Below, in pieces: positions 1-6,248 of a stretch of 18,463 nt of DNA (its first letter is position 1; every line of letters starts with the position of its first letter). The notes below the pieces were generated by a model that did no database searches, was not told the origin of the DNA, and saw only the letters and a program-made list of their open reading frames with translations. Source of the DNA: Chloroflexota bacterium (GTDB taxonomy: Bacteria > Chloroflexota > Anaerolineae > CG2-30-64-16); the NCBI GenBank assembly GCA_029555885.1, contig JAKPQT010000451.1, positions 1 through 18,463 on the forward strand, written 5' to 3'. A program made the translations under genes and the position numbers.

Positions 1-1
1 C

Positions 2-562
2 GGCGCGCTGGTGCCGATCACGGCCACGCAGACCCCCACTGCGACGGCCCCTGTGACCGAAACGCCGACACCGACTGCGACCGAAACCGCCACGGCCACG
101 GCGACACCCACCGAAACCGTCACGCCGTCGCCTACTGCCACCGCGACCCTGGCGGTCGGGCGCATCGAAGTCACCGCGTACGAGGATGCGAATGGCAATG
201 GCACGCGCGAGGATGGTGAGGGGCCGCTGCCCGGTGCGCACTTCGAGCTACATCAAGACGGTGAGCTTATCAAAACGGCTGAAACGGGACCGGATGGCCG
301 GGTGGTGTTCGCTGACCTGCCTCCGGCCAGCTATGCCGTGATCGAGACGGAGCCGCCGGCTGGTTATGCCCGCGTATTGGGACAGCTTGCGCTGGCGCTC
401 ACGCCCGGCCAGGTGGTCGGCTTCAACTGGCCGCACTGGCTCATGACTGCGACGCCCACGGTGACCGCATCTGCGACGCCCACTCTGACGGCCACGCCCA
501 CCGCGACCGCCACCGGCACACGCACCGTGCACCGGGTGTGGCTGCCGCTGCTCACGCATTGA
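2..562 (+). CDS. C-terminal part of secreted Thr/Pro-rich protein with SdrD-B-like domain
   Basis: The frame is open to the left edge of the window, so this is the 3' end of a longer gene; the GTG at 11 is probably internal. Seen: a linker of about 50 residues made of repeated TPT/TAT units, then an Ig-like beta domain containing YEDANGNGTREDGEGPLPG, TGPDGRVVFADLPPASY and ETEPPAGY. This is the pattern of SdrD B-like/Cna-B repeats, in which the DxNxNG part often binds Ca2+. A second TPTATAT linker follows, then the tail HRVWLPLLTH. Similar R-[VI]-[YW]-L-P-L tails after Thr/Pro linkers are, from memory, common in Chloroflexota surface proteins. I infer an exported or cell-surface protein; the function of the missing N-terminal part is unknown. 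It converges on the next gene with an 11-bp gap. Confidence 0.75.
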   Translation, partial: GALVPITATQTPTATAPVTETPTPTATETATATATPTETVTPSPTATATLAVGRIEVTAYEDANGNGTREDGEGPLPGAHFELHQDGELIKTAETGPDGRVVFADLPPASYAVIETEPPAGYARVLGQLALALTPGQVVGFNWPHWLMTATPTVTASATPTLTATPTATATGTRTVHRVWLPLLTH

Positions 563-573
563 GCCAGCGCGAC

Positions 574-1257
574 TTAGCTTGAGCGCAGGCGGCGCAACGT
601 CTGGCTGAAGTCAGCCGGGTACGGGGCGGTCAGGGTGAACGCCTGGCCGCTGACCGGGTGGGTGAAGGTCAGGCTGGCCGCGTGGAGCGCGGGCCGCTCG
701 ATCAGCGGGGGCTCGAAGGCGGGCAGGACGATGGTCGCGCGAGTGTAGAGCGGGTCGGCCAGCAGCGGATGGCCCAACGCGGCCAGGTGCGCACGTATCT
801 GATGCGTGCGGCCAGTCTCGGGCCGCGCTTCTACCAATGCGCAACCCGCGAAGCGTTCCAGCACGCGGCAGTGCGTGACGGCAGGCTTGCCCCGTCGCGG
901 GTCCACGATGGTCCGGTGCTTGCGGTCGCCGTTCGCGACGAGGGGCAGGCGGGTCGTCTGCTTATCCCACGCGGGCACGCCTGCCGCCAGCGCATGATAG
1001 ACTTTGCTGATGCCATGCGTCGCGAACTGGCGGTCCAGGTTGCGGTGGGCATCCGCGCTGCGGGCAAGTACGATGACGCCGCTCGTTCCCCGGTCCAGCC
1101 GGTGCACCACCCACAGCCGGCCGTGCTCCGCCTGCAGCAGGCCGACGAGGTAGGGCGCGTCCGGCTGCCAGCCGTCGGGCAGGGTCGGCAGGCCCGCGGG
1201 CTTGTTGACTGCCAGCAGCGCCTCATCGGCCCACAGCACAGCGATCGGTTGGCTCAT
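574..1257 (-). CDS. RluA-family RNA pseudouridine synthase
   Basis: Converts specific uridines in rRNA or tRNA to pseudouridine in the cytoplasm. The family signature HRLDRGTSGV is present; its Asp (residue 55 from this start) is the catalytic residue. The downstream motifs ARPETGRTHQIRAHL and GHPLLADPLY are also typical. The protein is about 227 aa and lacks an N-terminal S4 RNA-binding domain, like the shorter RluA/TruC-type enzymes, so the exact target base cannot be named. I chose the ATG at 1257 (MSQPIAVL) over the ATG at 1269. A GGAGG Shine-Dalgarno (minus strand, 1267-1263) sits 5 nt before 1257, and the 1269 start would place that site inside the coding region. The promoter at 1306-1278 gives a leader of only about 14 nt. 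The gene is divergent from the PTPS_related membrane protein. Confidence 0.93.
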   Translation of the reverse strand: MSQPIAVLWADEALLAVNKPAGLPTLPDGWQPDAPYLVGLLQAEHGRLWVVHRLDRGTSGVIVLARSADAHRNLDRQFATHGISKVYHALAAGVPAWDKQTTRLPLVANGDRKHRTIVDPRRGKPAVTHCRVLERFAGCALVEARPETGRTHQIRAHLAALGHPLLADPLYTRATIVLPAFEPPLIERPALHAASLTFTHPVSGQAFTLTAPYPADFSQTLRRLRSS

Positions 1258-1262
1258 CACGT

Positions 1263-1267
1263 CCTCC
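1263..1267 (-). promoter_or_regulatory. Ribosome binding site of the pseudouridine synthase
   Basis: GGAGG on the minus strand, 5 nt before the ATG at 1257. It decides the start between the two in-frame ATGs at 1269 and 1257. Confidence 0.75.
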
Positions 1268-1277
1268 ATGTGAGTTG

Positions 1278-1306
1278 ATACTACGTCGAGCCTTTGACTT
1301 AGTCAA
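1278..1306 (-). promoter_or_regulatory. Sigma70-type promoter for the pseudouridine synthase
   Basis: On the minus strand, TTGACT (1306-1301), a 17-nt spacer and TAGTAT (1283-1278). Predicted transcription start is near 1271, just upstream of the GGAGG. The -35 hexamer is one arm of the palindrome TTGACT-T-AGTCAA (1294-1306) that also supplies the -35 of the opposite promoter. Read by eye; no transcription data. Confidence 0.6.
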
Positions 1307-1322
1307 TAACCTCGTCTATAGT
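1294..1322 (+). promoter_or_regulatory. Sigma70-type promoter for the PTPS_related membrane protein gene
   Basis: TTGACT (1294-1299), a 17-nt spacer and TATAGT (1317-1322): one mismatch from consensus in each hexamer, with ideal spacing. Predicted transcription start is near 1329, giving a leader of about 90 nt to the ATG at 1420. It overlaps the divergent promoter by 13 bp through a shared palindrome, so the two should compete for polymerase. Confidence 0.65.
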
Positions 1323-1342
1323 GGATGCGTCTGGATGAAAAC

Positions 1343-1374
1343 GATGCTTCCGCGTGGTCCGCGTATTCCGTGGT
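1343..1374 (-). repeat. Short dispersed repeat, copy 1 (related to 9431-9462)
   Basis: The minus strand here matches the plus strand at 9431-9462 in 26 of 32 positions (hand alignment, no gap). Both start ACCACGGAA and contain ACGCGGA. The sequence has an internal roughly 10-nt beat (ACGGAA/ACGCGGA/ACGCGGA). It lies in the untranslated leader of the next gene. Function unknown. Confidence 0.5.
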
Positions 1375-1419
1375 CGCACTAACACACCTGGCAGGAATCC
1401 CCTTGAACGGCCGAACGTC

Positions 1420-3342
1420 ATGAAAGCCCATTTGTTCCGGCGCGAGAGTGTTTACCTTGCGCTGCTGCTCGTCTTTGGCGTCATCGCCATCTCGCCGCTG
1501 CTCCAGCCTGGTTACTTCTGGGGCGCGCACGATGCGCGGCACGATGTCTATTTCATCTTTCAATATGCGAAATCTGCCGCAGAGGGCATCTGGTTCCCGC
1601 GCTGGTCGCCCGATTGGACCTTCGGCTACGGCTACCCCTTCTTCATCGTCTACGGCCCGCTGGCAACCTTCATTGGCGTCGTGATCCACCAGTTCCTGGG
1701 CCTGGGCTACGAGGCCAGCGTCAAGGCGGTGCTGGCGCTCTCCATCGTGGGGTCAGGGCTGGCGATGTACGGGTTCGTGCGCTCGTGGCTGGGCAAGCGG
1801 GCTGGGCTGGTGGCGGGTGTGGCCTACATGGTCATTCCTTATCATCTGGTGGATGTTTACGTCCGTGCGGCGATGGCTGAGGCGGTGGCGCTGGCTTTCC
1901 TGCCGCTGGCGCTGTGGGGCTTCCGGGCCGCGGTCCTGCGCCCGCGTTTTGCATCGGTGTGCGGCGCGGCGCTGGCCTTTGCTGCGATCATGTGGACGAG
2001 CAATCTTGTCGCGCTGGTGTTCACGCCGCCGCTGGCCGTCTACATCCTGTTTCTGCTACTTGATCGGGCGCAGGGTGCAGGCCCGACGCTGCGCGGGCGA
2101 TTCGTCGCGCTGGTCAGGGGCGCGGTGCCGCCTGCGCTGGCGGGGCTGCTTGGCCTGGGGTTGAGCGCCGCATTCTTCGTCCCCGCCATTGTCGAGCAGG
2201 CTTACATCAACCGGACGCAGTGGTTTGGCGAGTATTACGACCCCACGCAGCACTTTGTCTACTTCCACCAGTTGTTCGATCCCTCGTGGGGCTTCGGCAT
2301 CAGCCAGCCGGGACCGGTCGAGGCCGCGCAGGGCGGCTTGAGCTTCCAGTTGGGGCTGGCCGCGACGTTGCTGTCGGTCATTGCGGTGGGGTGGACTGTC
2401 GGCCGGTGGCTTAAGACCAGGCGACTATCCATCGCACAGCCTGCATCGGGGGAGGCCACAGGTCGGGTTCGTGATAGCAGTGATTCTGTCGGGCCTCAGC
2501 GGTTCCATGAAGTCGTCTTTTGGGCGCTCTGGGCGGTGGCGAGCGTCTTCCTGACGCTCGATATTTCGCTTCTCGCGTGGCAGTATGTACCGATTGTGCC
2601 CTACGCACAGTTCCCCTGGCGCTATCTCATGCTGGCCATCCTCCCTCTGAGCATCCTGCCGGGTGTGCTGGTGGCCGACCACGCGCTGGCAGCACCGCCC
2701 GGCCGGGCCACGCCATCGGTCGCAGGATTTTGGCCCGCGCTCGTGCTGGCCGTCCTCCTGATGGCGAGCAGCGCGCCGTATCTGAAGGTCGAGGTGCGCG
2801 AGCCGACCCGCGAGCAGGGCCCGGTGTCGATGGCCGCGCTGATGCGGTTCCAGCGCACGAGCGACGAGATGACCGGCGTCACAGCCTGGGTGGACCCCGC
2901 GCGCCGGCCCATGTGGTCCGACATGGCCGACCTGTGGGTGCAGGGCGCGGAGGTCACCACGCGCGTGGATTACAGCCAGGTGCCGCAGAACGAGTCGCTG
3001 GCCGTCAACTCGGAGGACATGGGCACCGCGCACGAGCAGGTCTTTTTCTACACGAATGAGACGGGCCGCTCCATTACCTTCAACCGTTTCTGGTATCCGG
3101 GCTGGACCGCGTGGCTGCTGGATGGCAAGGACGGCCGGCCGGTCGAGCAGATTCCGGTGGTGCGCGAGGATGGGCCACTGGCACGCGTCGTTGTGCCCGT
3201 GCCTCAGGGCCAGGGCTATATCCTGCTGCGCTTCGAAGATACGCCGCTGCGCGCCGCAGCCAGGTGGGTGACGATAGGCACCGTCGTACTGCTCGTCCTC
3301 TTCGCCGTCGCGAGTCTGCTGCGGCGGCGGTTTGGCGATTGA
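1420..3342 (+). CDS. Polytopic membrane protein, PTPS_related / GT-C-like
   Basis: About 640 aa with many hydrophobic segments, a large extracytoplasmic region near the C-terminus, a final membrane span and an RRRFGD end. The N-terminal loop has GYFWGAHDARHD (H37, D38) and then FPRWSPDWTFGYGYPFF. These are hallmarks of the large bacterial membrane family annotated as 6-pyruvoyl-tetrahydropterin synthase-related (PTPS_related, PF10131), which resembles lipid-linked-sugar glycosyltransferases of the GT-C fold. The name is misleading: no pterin chemistry is implied. I infer a role in envelope polysaccharide or glycolipid assembly; donor and acceptor are unknown. The ATG at 1420 (MKAHLFRRES) is preferred over the in-frame GTG at 1354, because 1354-1419 lies in a dispersed repeat and encodes no plausible N-terminus. 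No clear Shine-Dalgarno precedes either. Confidence 0.85.
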   Translation: MKAHLFRRESVYLALLLVFGVIAISPLLQPGYFWGAHDARHDVYFIFQYAKSAAEGIWFPRWSPDWTFGYGYPFFIVYGPLATFIGVVIHQFLGLGYEASVKAVLALSIVGSGLAMYGFVRSWLGKRAGLVAGVAYMVIPYHLVDVYVRAAMAEAVALAFLPLALWGFRAAVLRPRFASVCGAALAFAAIMWTSNLVALVFTPPLAVYILFLLLDRAQGAGPTLRGRFVALVRGAVPPALAGLLGLGLSAAFFVPAIVEQAYINRTQWFGEYYDPTQHFVYFHQLFDPSWGFGISQPGPVEAAQGGLSFQLGLAATLLSVIAVGWTVGRWLKTRRLSIAQPASGEATGRVRDSSDSVGPQRFHEVVFWALWAVASVFLTLDISLLAWQYVPIVPYAQFPWRYLMLAILPLSILPGVLVADHALAAPPGRATPSVAGFWPALVLAVLLMASSAPYLKVEVREPTREQGPVSMAALMRFQRTSDEMTGVTAWVDPARRPMWSDMADLWVQGAEVTTRVDYSQVPQNESLAVNSEDMGTAHEQVFFYTNETGRSITFNRFWYPGWTAWLLDGKDGRPVEQIPVVREDGPLARVVVPVPQGQGYILLRFEDTPLRAAARWVTIGTVVLLVLFAVASLLRRRFGD

Positions 3343-3430
3343 CCTCACCCCATCCCCCTCTCCTGATCTGGGCGAGCGTGCGAACCTTCGGTTCGCCCAG
3401 GTCAGGAGAGGGGAAGTCGAGGGGGTGAGG
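3343..3430. repeat. 88-bp imperfect palindrome between genes
   Basis: Starts directly after the stop codon. The left arm (3343-3386, CCTCACCCC...CCCCTCTCCTGA...GGGCGAGC...GCGAACC) pairs with the right arm (3390-3430, GGTTCGCCC...TCAGGAGAGGGG...GGGGGTGAGG), with small internal loops and a 3-nt tip. CCTCACCCC/CCCCTCTCC palindromes are a dispersed intergenic repeat type in many bacterial genomes. The RNA could fold into a long hairpin and may act as a terminator or 3'-end stabiliser for the upstream gene. It has no U-tract, so intrinsic termination is uncertain. Confidence 0.8.
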
Positions 3431-3453
3431 CCATCGAGCAATGGAACCGTGAC

Positions 3454-4017
3454 ATGACCTCTCCCGATAATCCGCTCTCCGCGAACCTCTGGCAAGGACC
3501 GCGCGTGCGGCTGACTGCGCTGACCTACAGCGACACGCCCACCATCTCCGGCTGGCACAACGACCTGGGGATGCTGCGCTACTTCGATGCTGAGGCTGCG
3601 CGCCCGCGCAGCGAAGATGATGTGAGCCGCTGGCTGGACGACGTGAAGAAGAACCCGCGCACCTTCGTCTTTGGCATCCGGCGCCTGGAAGACGACGCAC
3701 TGATCGGCATGGTCAGCATCGAGGATGTGTTATGGCCCCATGGCACGGGCTGGCTGAGCATCATGATCGGCGAGCGGACCAACTGGGGCCAGGGATACGG
3801 CACCGAAGTGCTGCGCCTTGTGCTGGACTACGCCTTCCGGGAGCTGAACCTGCACCGGCTCCAGCTCACCGTGTTCGAATACAACGCCCGCGCCATCGTA
3901 CTATACGAAAGGCTCGGTTTCCGGCGGGAAGGCGTCTACCGTGAGTTCATGCAGCGGGATGGCCGGCGCTACGATATGTACCTGTACGGCCTGTTGAGCC
4001 GCGAGTGGCAGAGATAG
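3454..4017 (+). CDS. GNAT-family N-acetyltransferase (RimJ/RimL-like)
   Basis: 187 aa, one complete GNAT domain, presumably cytosolic. It transfers an acetyl group from acetyl-CoA to an amine. Seen: N-terminal GPRVRLTALTYSDTPTISGW, typical of the RimJ/RimL (Acetyltransf_3) group; the acetyl-CoA loop NWGQGYGTEVLR (residues 110-121); then LHRLQLTVFEYNARAIVLYE and LGFRREGVYRE, the usual last-motif Asn and Tyr. The substrate cannot be read from sequence: relatives acetylate ribosomal protein N-termini, antibiotics or small amines. The ATG at 3454 has only a weak GGA upstream. It follows the palindrome at 3343-3430 and may be transcribed separately from the membrane protein before it. Confidence 0.9.
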   Translation: MTSPDNPLSANLWQGPRVRLTALTYSDTPTISGWHNDLGMLRYFDAEAARPRSEDDVSRWLDDVKKNPRTFVFGIRRLEDDALIGMVSIEDVLWPHGTGWLSIMIGERTNWGQGYGTEVLRLVLDYAFRELNLHRLQLTVFEYNARAIVLYERLGFRREGVYREFMQRDGRRYDMYLYGLLSREWQR

Positions 4018-4032
4018 GGGTGGGCCGGGCGC

Positions 4033-4104
4033 CTGCCTCTACGGTAAAATTGACCGCAGTCAACCAGTATTGCGTGTTATGTTTTCGATATGAGAAAATA
4101 TATG
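4033..4104 (+). repeat. 72-bp direct repeat, copy A
   Basis: Matches 4345-4415 at a constant offset of 312 bp. By hand, the core of about 54 nt has about 43 identities and one gap, including 15 identical bases (GTCAACCAGTATTGC at 4059-4073). It contains TTGAC-CGCA-GTCAA (4050-4063), a perfect dyad. It begins 15 nt after the acetyltransferase stop, in DNA distinctly richer in A/T than its surroundings. Confidence 0.75.
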
Positions 4105-4206
4105 TCAATATCTGGATGCCTGGATCAGTTTAGGTCTAAGCATGCTGAATTCGTCGGATGATGGAGTCTGGTGCTCTTTCGGCTGCGCCGGGCTGTGCCC
4201 TGCTCC

Positions 4207-4249
4207 GCTCAGGATGCGGCTGACCACCGGGGCATCCGGCATCCTGAGC
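4207..4249. repeat. REP-like inverted repeat (GCTCAGGATGC / GCATCCTGAGC)
   Basis: Perfect 11-bp arms at 4207-4217 and 4239-4249 around a 21-nt loop. The flanks (GGGCTGTGCCCTGCTCCGCTC before, GAGCGAGGCC...GGCCGGAGTCGAAGG after) resemble the dispersed CCTGAGCG...GTCGAAGG intergenic repeats seen in many environmental bacterial genomes. Probably a mobile or repetitive intergenic element; no coding. Confidence 0.6.
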
Positions 4250-4344
4250 GAGGCCCCGCCAGGAGGGGCCGGAGTCGAAGGCTGGTCGATGACTTGATCC
4301 GCCAGAATCATCGTGGCTGTGCTTCGTCGGCCCGAATGGAGCAT

Positions 4345-4415
4345 CTGCCCGTATAGGAAATCTGACTATGGTCAACCAGTATTGCATGTTGTGTTTTGAA
4401 GTGAGAGAAGATATG
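4345..4415 (+). repeat. 72-bp direct repeat, copy B, directly upstream of surE
   Basis: Second copy of the 4033-4104 sequence, ending 13 nt before the surE ATG. The dyad survives as TGAC-TATG-GTCA (4363-4374). Its place just before surE suggests it carries the surE control region, duplicated when the intervening DNA was inserted or amplified. That is inference. Confidence 0.7.
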
Positions 4416-4428
4416 CCAGAGTCAAACC

Positions 4429-5265
4429 ATGCGCCCTGTTGAACTGACCCGCGAACGCCCGTTGATCCTGCTGACCAACGACGACGGCATCCAGTCGCCC
4501 GGCCTGCACGCCGCGGCGGAGGCGCTCTGCGACCTGGGCGAGCTGCTGATCGTCGCACCCGCCGAACAGCAGACTGGCATGGGCCGGGCCATGCCCGCGC
4601 TGAGCGGCGACGCGCAATTGGAGGCAAGCCGCCTCACGCTCACCTGCCAGGACGTGCAGGTCTACACCATCACGGCATCACCGGCGCAGGCCGTGCTGTT
4701 TGGGGTCCTGGCAATCGTTCAGCGGCGGCCCGCGCTCGTGGTCTCCGGCATCAATCACGGCGAGAACCTCGGCACCACCGTGACCTCCTCCGGCACGGTC
4801 GGCGCAGCGCTGATGGCTGCAGAGCTGGGCATCCCCGGGCTGGCCGTATCCTTCAAGACGGATGCGGCCTACCACTTCGGCTACGCGCACGAGCTCGACT
4901 GGACTGCCCCAGCGCACTTCACCCGTCTGTTCGCGCGCGCCATGCTCGGTGCGCAACTTCCGTTCGACGTGGACGTACTTAAAGTAGATGTCCCCGGTGA
5001 GGCCACCGCGGAGACGCTATGGCGCATCACGCGCCAGTCCAAGCAGCCCTACTACCAGTCGCTGGCGCCGGAACAGCGTTTCGGGGTGGGGCCGCTGCGC
5101 ACGCTGGATTATCGCATCCTCATTCATTGGGACACGCTGGAGCCGGACTCGGACATCTCGGTTTTTGCACGTGACCGCCTTGTATCGGTCACTCCGTTGA
5201 GTCACGACCTGACAGCGCGGACCGATCTGGCCGCGCTGGAGGGGCTGTTGAAGGGGCAACCATGA
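4429..5265 (+). CDS. surE: SurE-family 5'-nucleotidase
   Basis: Metal-dependent phosphatase acting on nucleoside 5'/3'-monophosphates in the cytoplasm. Seen: LLTNDDGIQSPGL with the metal-binding Asp pair (D18, D19), the APAEQQTG loop in place of the usual DRxxSG-type loop, and SGINHGENLGTTVTSSGTVG with the metal-ligand Asn (N109) and the TVGAAL helix. 278 aa, slightly longer than typical (about 250). The loop Ser ligand appears replaced by Thr (T49). The ATG at 4429 has only a weak AGAG 7 nt upstream. The stop overlaps the start of the ABC ATPase by 4 bp (ATGA), so translation is probably coupled. A nucleotidase leading an ABC-2 exporter operon is an unusual arrangement. Confidence 0.92.
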   Translation: MRPVELTRERPLILLTNDDGIQSPGLHAAAEALCDLGELLIVAPAEQQTGMGRAMPALSGDAQLEASRLTLTCQDVQVYTITASPAQAVLFGVLAIVQRRPALVVSGINHGENLGTTVTSSGTVGAALMAAELGIPGLAVSFKTDAAYHFGYAHELDWTAPAHFTRLFARAMLGAQLPFDVDVLKVDVPGEATAETLWRITRQSKQPYYQSLAPEQRFGVGPLRTLDYRILIHWDTLEPDSDISVFARDRLVSVTPLSHDLTARTDLAALEGLLKGQP

Positions 5266-6248
5266 TTCGCACCGAAGCATTGAGCAAGCATTTCCAGGCG
5301 GATGGCCGCACGATCAAGGCAGTGGACGGGCTGGACCTCCAGGTGGCCGAGGGAGAGGTATTCGGCTTCCTGGGCCCGAACGGCGCAGGCAAGACGACCA
5401 CCGTGCGCCTGCTCACCTGCCTGATCGGTCCCAGCGCGGGCCGTGCATGGGTCAACGGGCGGGCGGTGGGCCAGGCCGACCGGCAAATCCGGCAGCAGGT
5501 TGGCATTCTCACCGAGTCGCCCGGCCTGTACGAGCGGCTGAGCGCGCAGTACAACCTTAGCGTCTTCGCTGAGCTGTATGGCGTTCGGGATGTGCGCGGC
5601 CAGGTCGAGAAGTATCTGCGGCTGCTGGACCTGTGGGATCGCCGCGACACCGAGGCGGGGACGTTCTCGAAGGGCATGAAGCAGAAGCTCGCGATTGCGC
5701 GCGCCCTGCTGCACGAGCCGCCGGTCGTGTTCCTGGATGAGCCGACCGCAGCGCTCGATCCGGAGGCGGCCAAGACGGTCCGTGACTTCATCGAGACGCT
5801 CCGCGGCCAGGGCCGCACCATCTTCCTCTGTACGCACAACCTGGACGAGGCCGAGCGGCTGTGTGACCGCATCGGTGTGTTCAAGCAGCGTCTCATCGCG
5901 GTGGATACGCCGGACGCGCTGCGGCGGCAGTTGTTTGGCCGCCAGACGGTCGTGCACCTCGTCCCGCCCGCGGACCGCGGTGCGTTGCAGCAGTGGGCGG
6001 GCGTGGTGGCCGGGCTGCCCGATGTGCAGCACGTGGAGCCGCTGCCCGCGTCTGCGGATGACCCCGCACATGCTGACCGCCTCGTCATCAGTTTGGCTGA
6101 CCCGCCCGCGCAGAACCCGGCCATCGTGCGCACCCTGGTGGCGCAGGGCGCCGAAGTGCAGTTCGTCAACGAGGTCAAGCACTCGCTGGAGGATGTCTAC
6201 CTGAGCCTGATCCACAACGGCGGGAGTAATGCGGGAGGTGCAGCATGA
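5262..6248 (+). CDS. ABC transporter ATP-binding protein (ABC-2 type exporter)
   Basis: Couples ATP hydrolysis to transport through the permease encoded next. All motifs are present: Walker A GPNGAGKT (38-45), the Q-loop region GILTESPGLYERLSA, signature FSKGMKQ (135-141), Walker B VVFLDEPTAALDP (155-167) and the H-loop FLCTHNLDEAERLC. A C-terminal extension of about 100 residues, as in CcmA/NatA-like drug, Na+ or lipid exporters, probably contacts the permease. 328 aa. The start overlaps surE and the stop overlaps the permease gene, each by ATGA, giving a tight three-gene operon. Substrate not predictable. Confidence 0.95.
   Translation: MIRTEALSKHFQADGRTIKAVDGLDLQVAEGEVFGFLGPNGAGKTTTVRLLTCLIGPSAGRAWVNGRAVGQADRQIRQQVGILTESPGLYERLSAQYNLSVFAELYGVRDVRGQVEKYLRLLDLWDRRDTEAGTFSKGMKQKLAIARALLHEPPVVFLDEPTAALDPEAAKTVRDFIETLRGQGRTIFLCTHNLDEAERLCDRIGVFKQRLIAVDTPDALRRQLFGRQTVVHLVPPADRGALQQWAGVVAGLPDVQHVEPLPASADDPAHADRLVISLADPPAQNPAIVRTLVAQGAEVQFVNEVKHSLEDVYLSLIHNGGSNAGGAA

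Larger units (their letters stand above)
4018..4428. other. Gene-free stretch upstream of surE
   Basis: No open frame here has codon use or motifs that look real. It holds the two copies of the 72-bp repeat (4033-4104 and 4345-4415). Between them are an A/T-rich part (about 4075-4150) and a G/C-rich part (about 4175-4290) with a REP-like inverted repeat. I see no convincing sigma70 promoter, although surE presumably needs one here. Confidence 0.6.

Noticed and set aside
658..1278. Plus-strand open frame opposite the pseudouridine synthase
   Set aside because: Shadow of the RluA-type gene, which has its catalytic motif, ribosome binding site and promoter on the minus strand.
2425..3558. Minus-strand open frame across the end of the PTPS_related gene and the palindrome
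   Set aside because: Composition is Arg/His/Gln-rich with no domain. It runs through an intergenic palindrome and opposes a convincing membrane protein.
4050..4063. TTGACCGCAGTCAA read as an FNR/CRP-type operator
   Set aside because: It resembles TTGAT-N4-ATCAA, but the half-site differs and no CRP/FNR gene is in view. It is reported only as a dyad inside the direct repeat.
4050..4080. TTGACC...TGTTAT as a sigma70 promoter for surE
   Set aside because: The spacer would be 19 nt with a poor -10, and the equivalent site in the second copy, next to surE, is weaker still.
4105..4344. Small open frames on both strands between the two direct repeats
   Set aside because: No ribosome binding sites, no recognisable motifs, and they overlap a REP-like inverted repeat.
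5189..6215. Two long minus-strand open frames opposite the ABC ATPase gene
   Set aside because: The plus strand carries all ABC motifs; the antisense products have no recognisable features.
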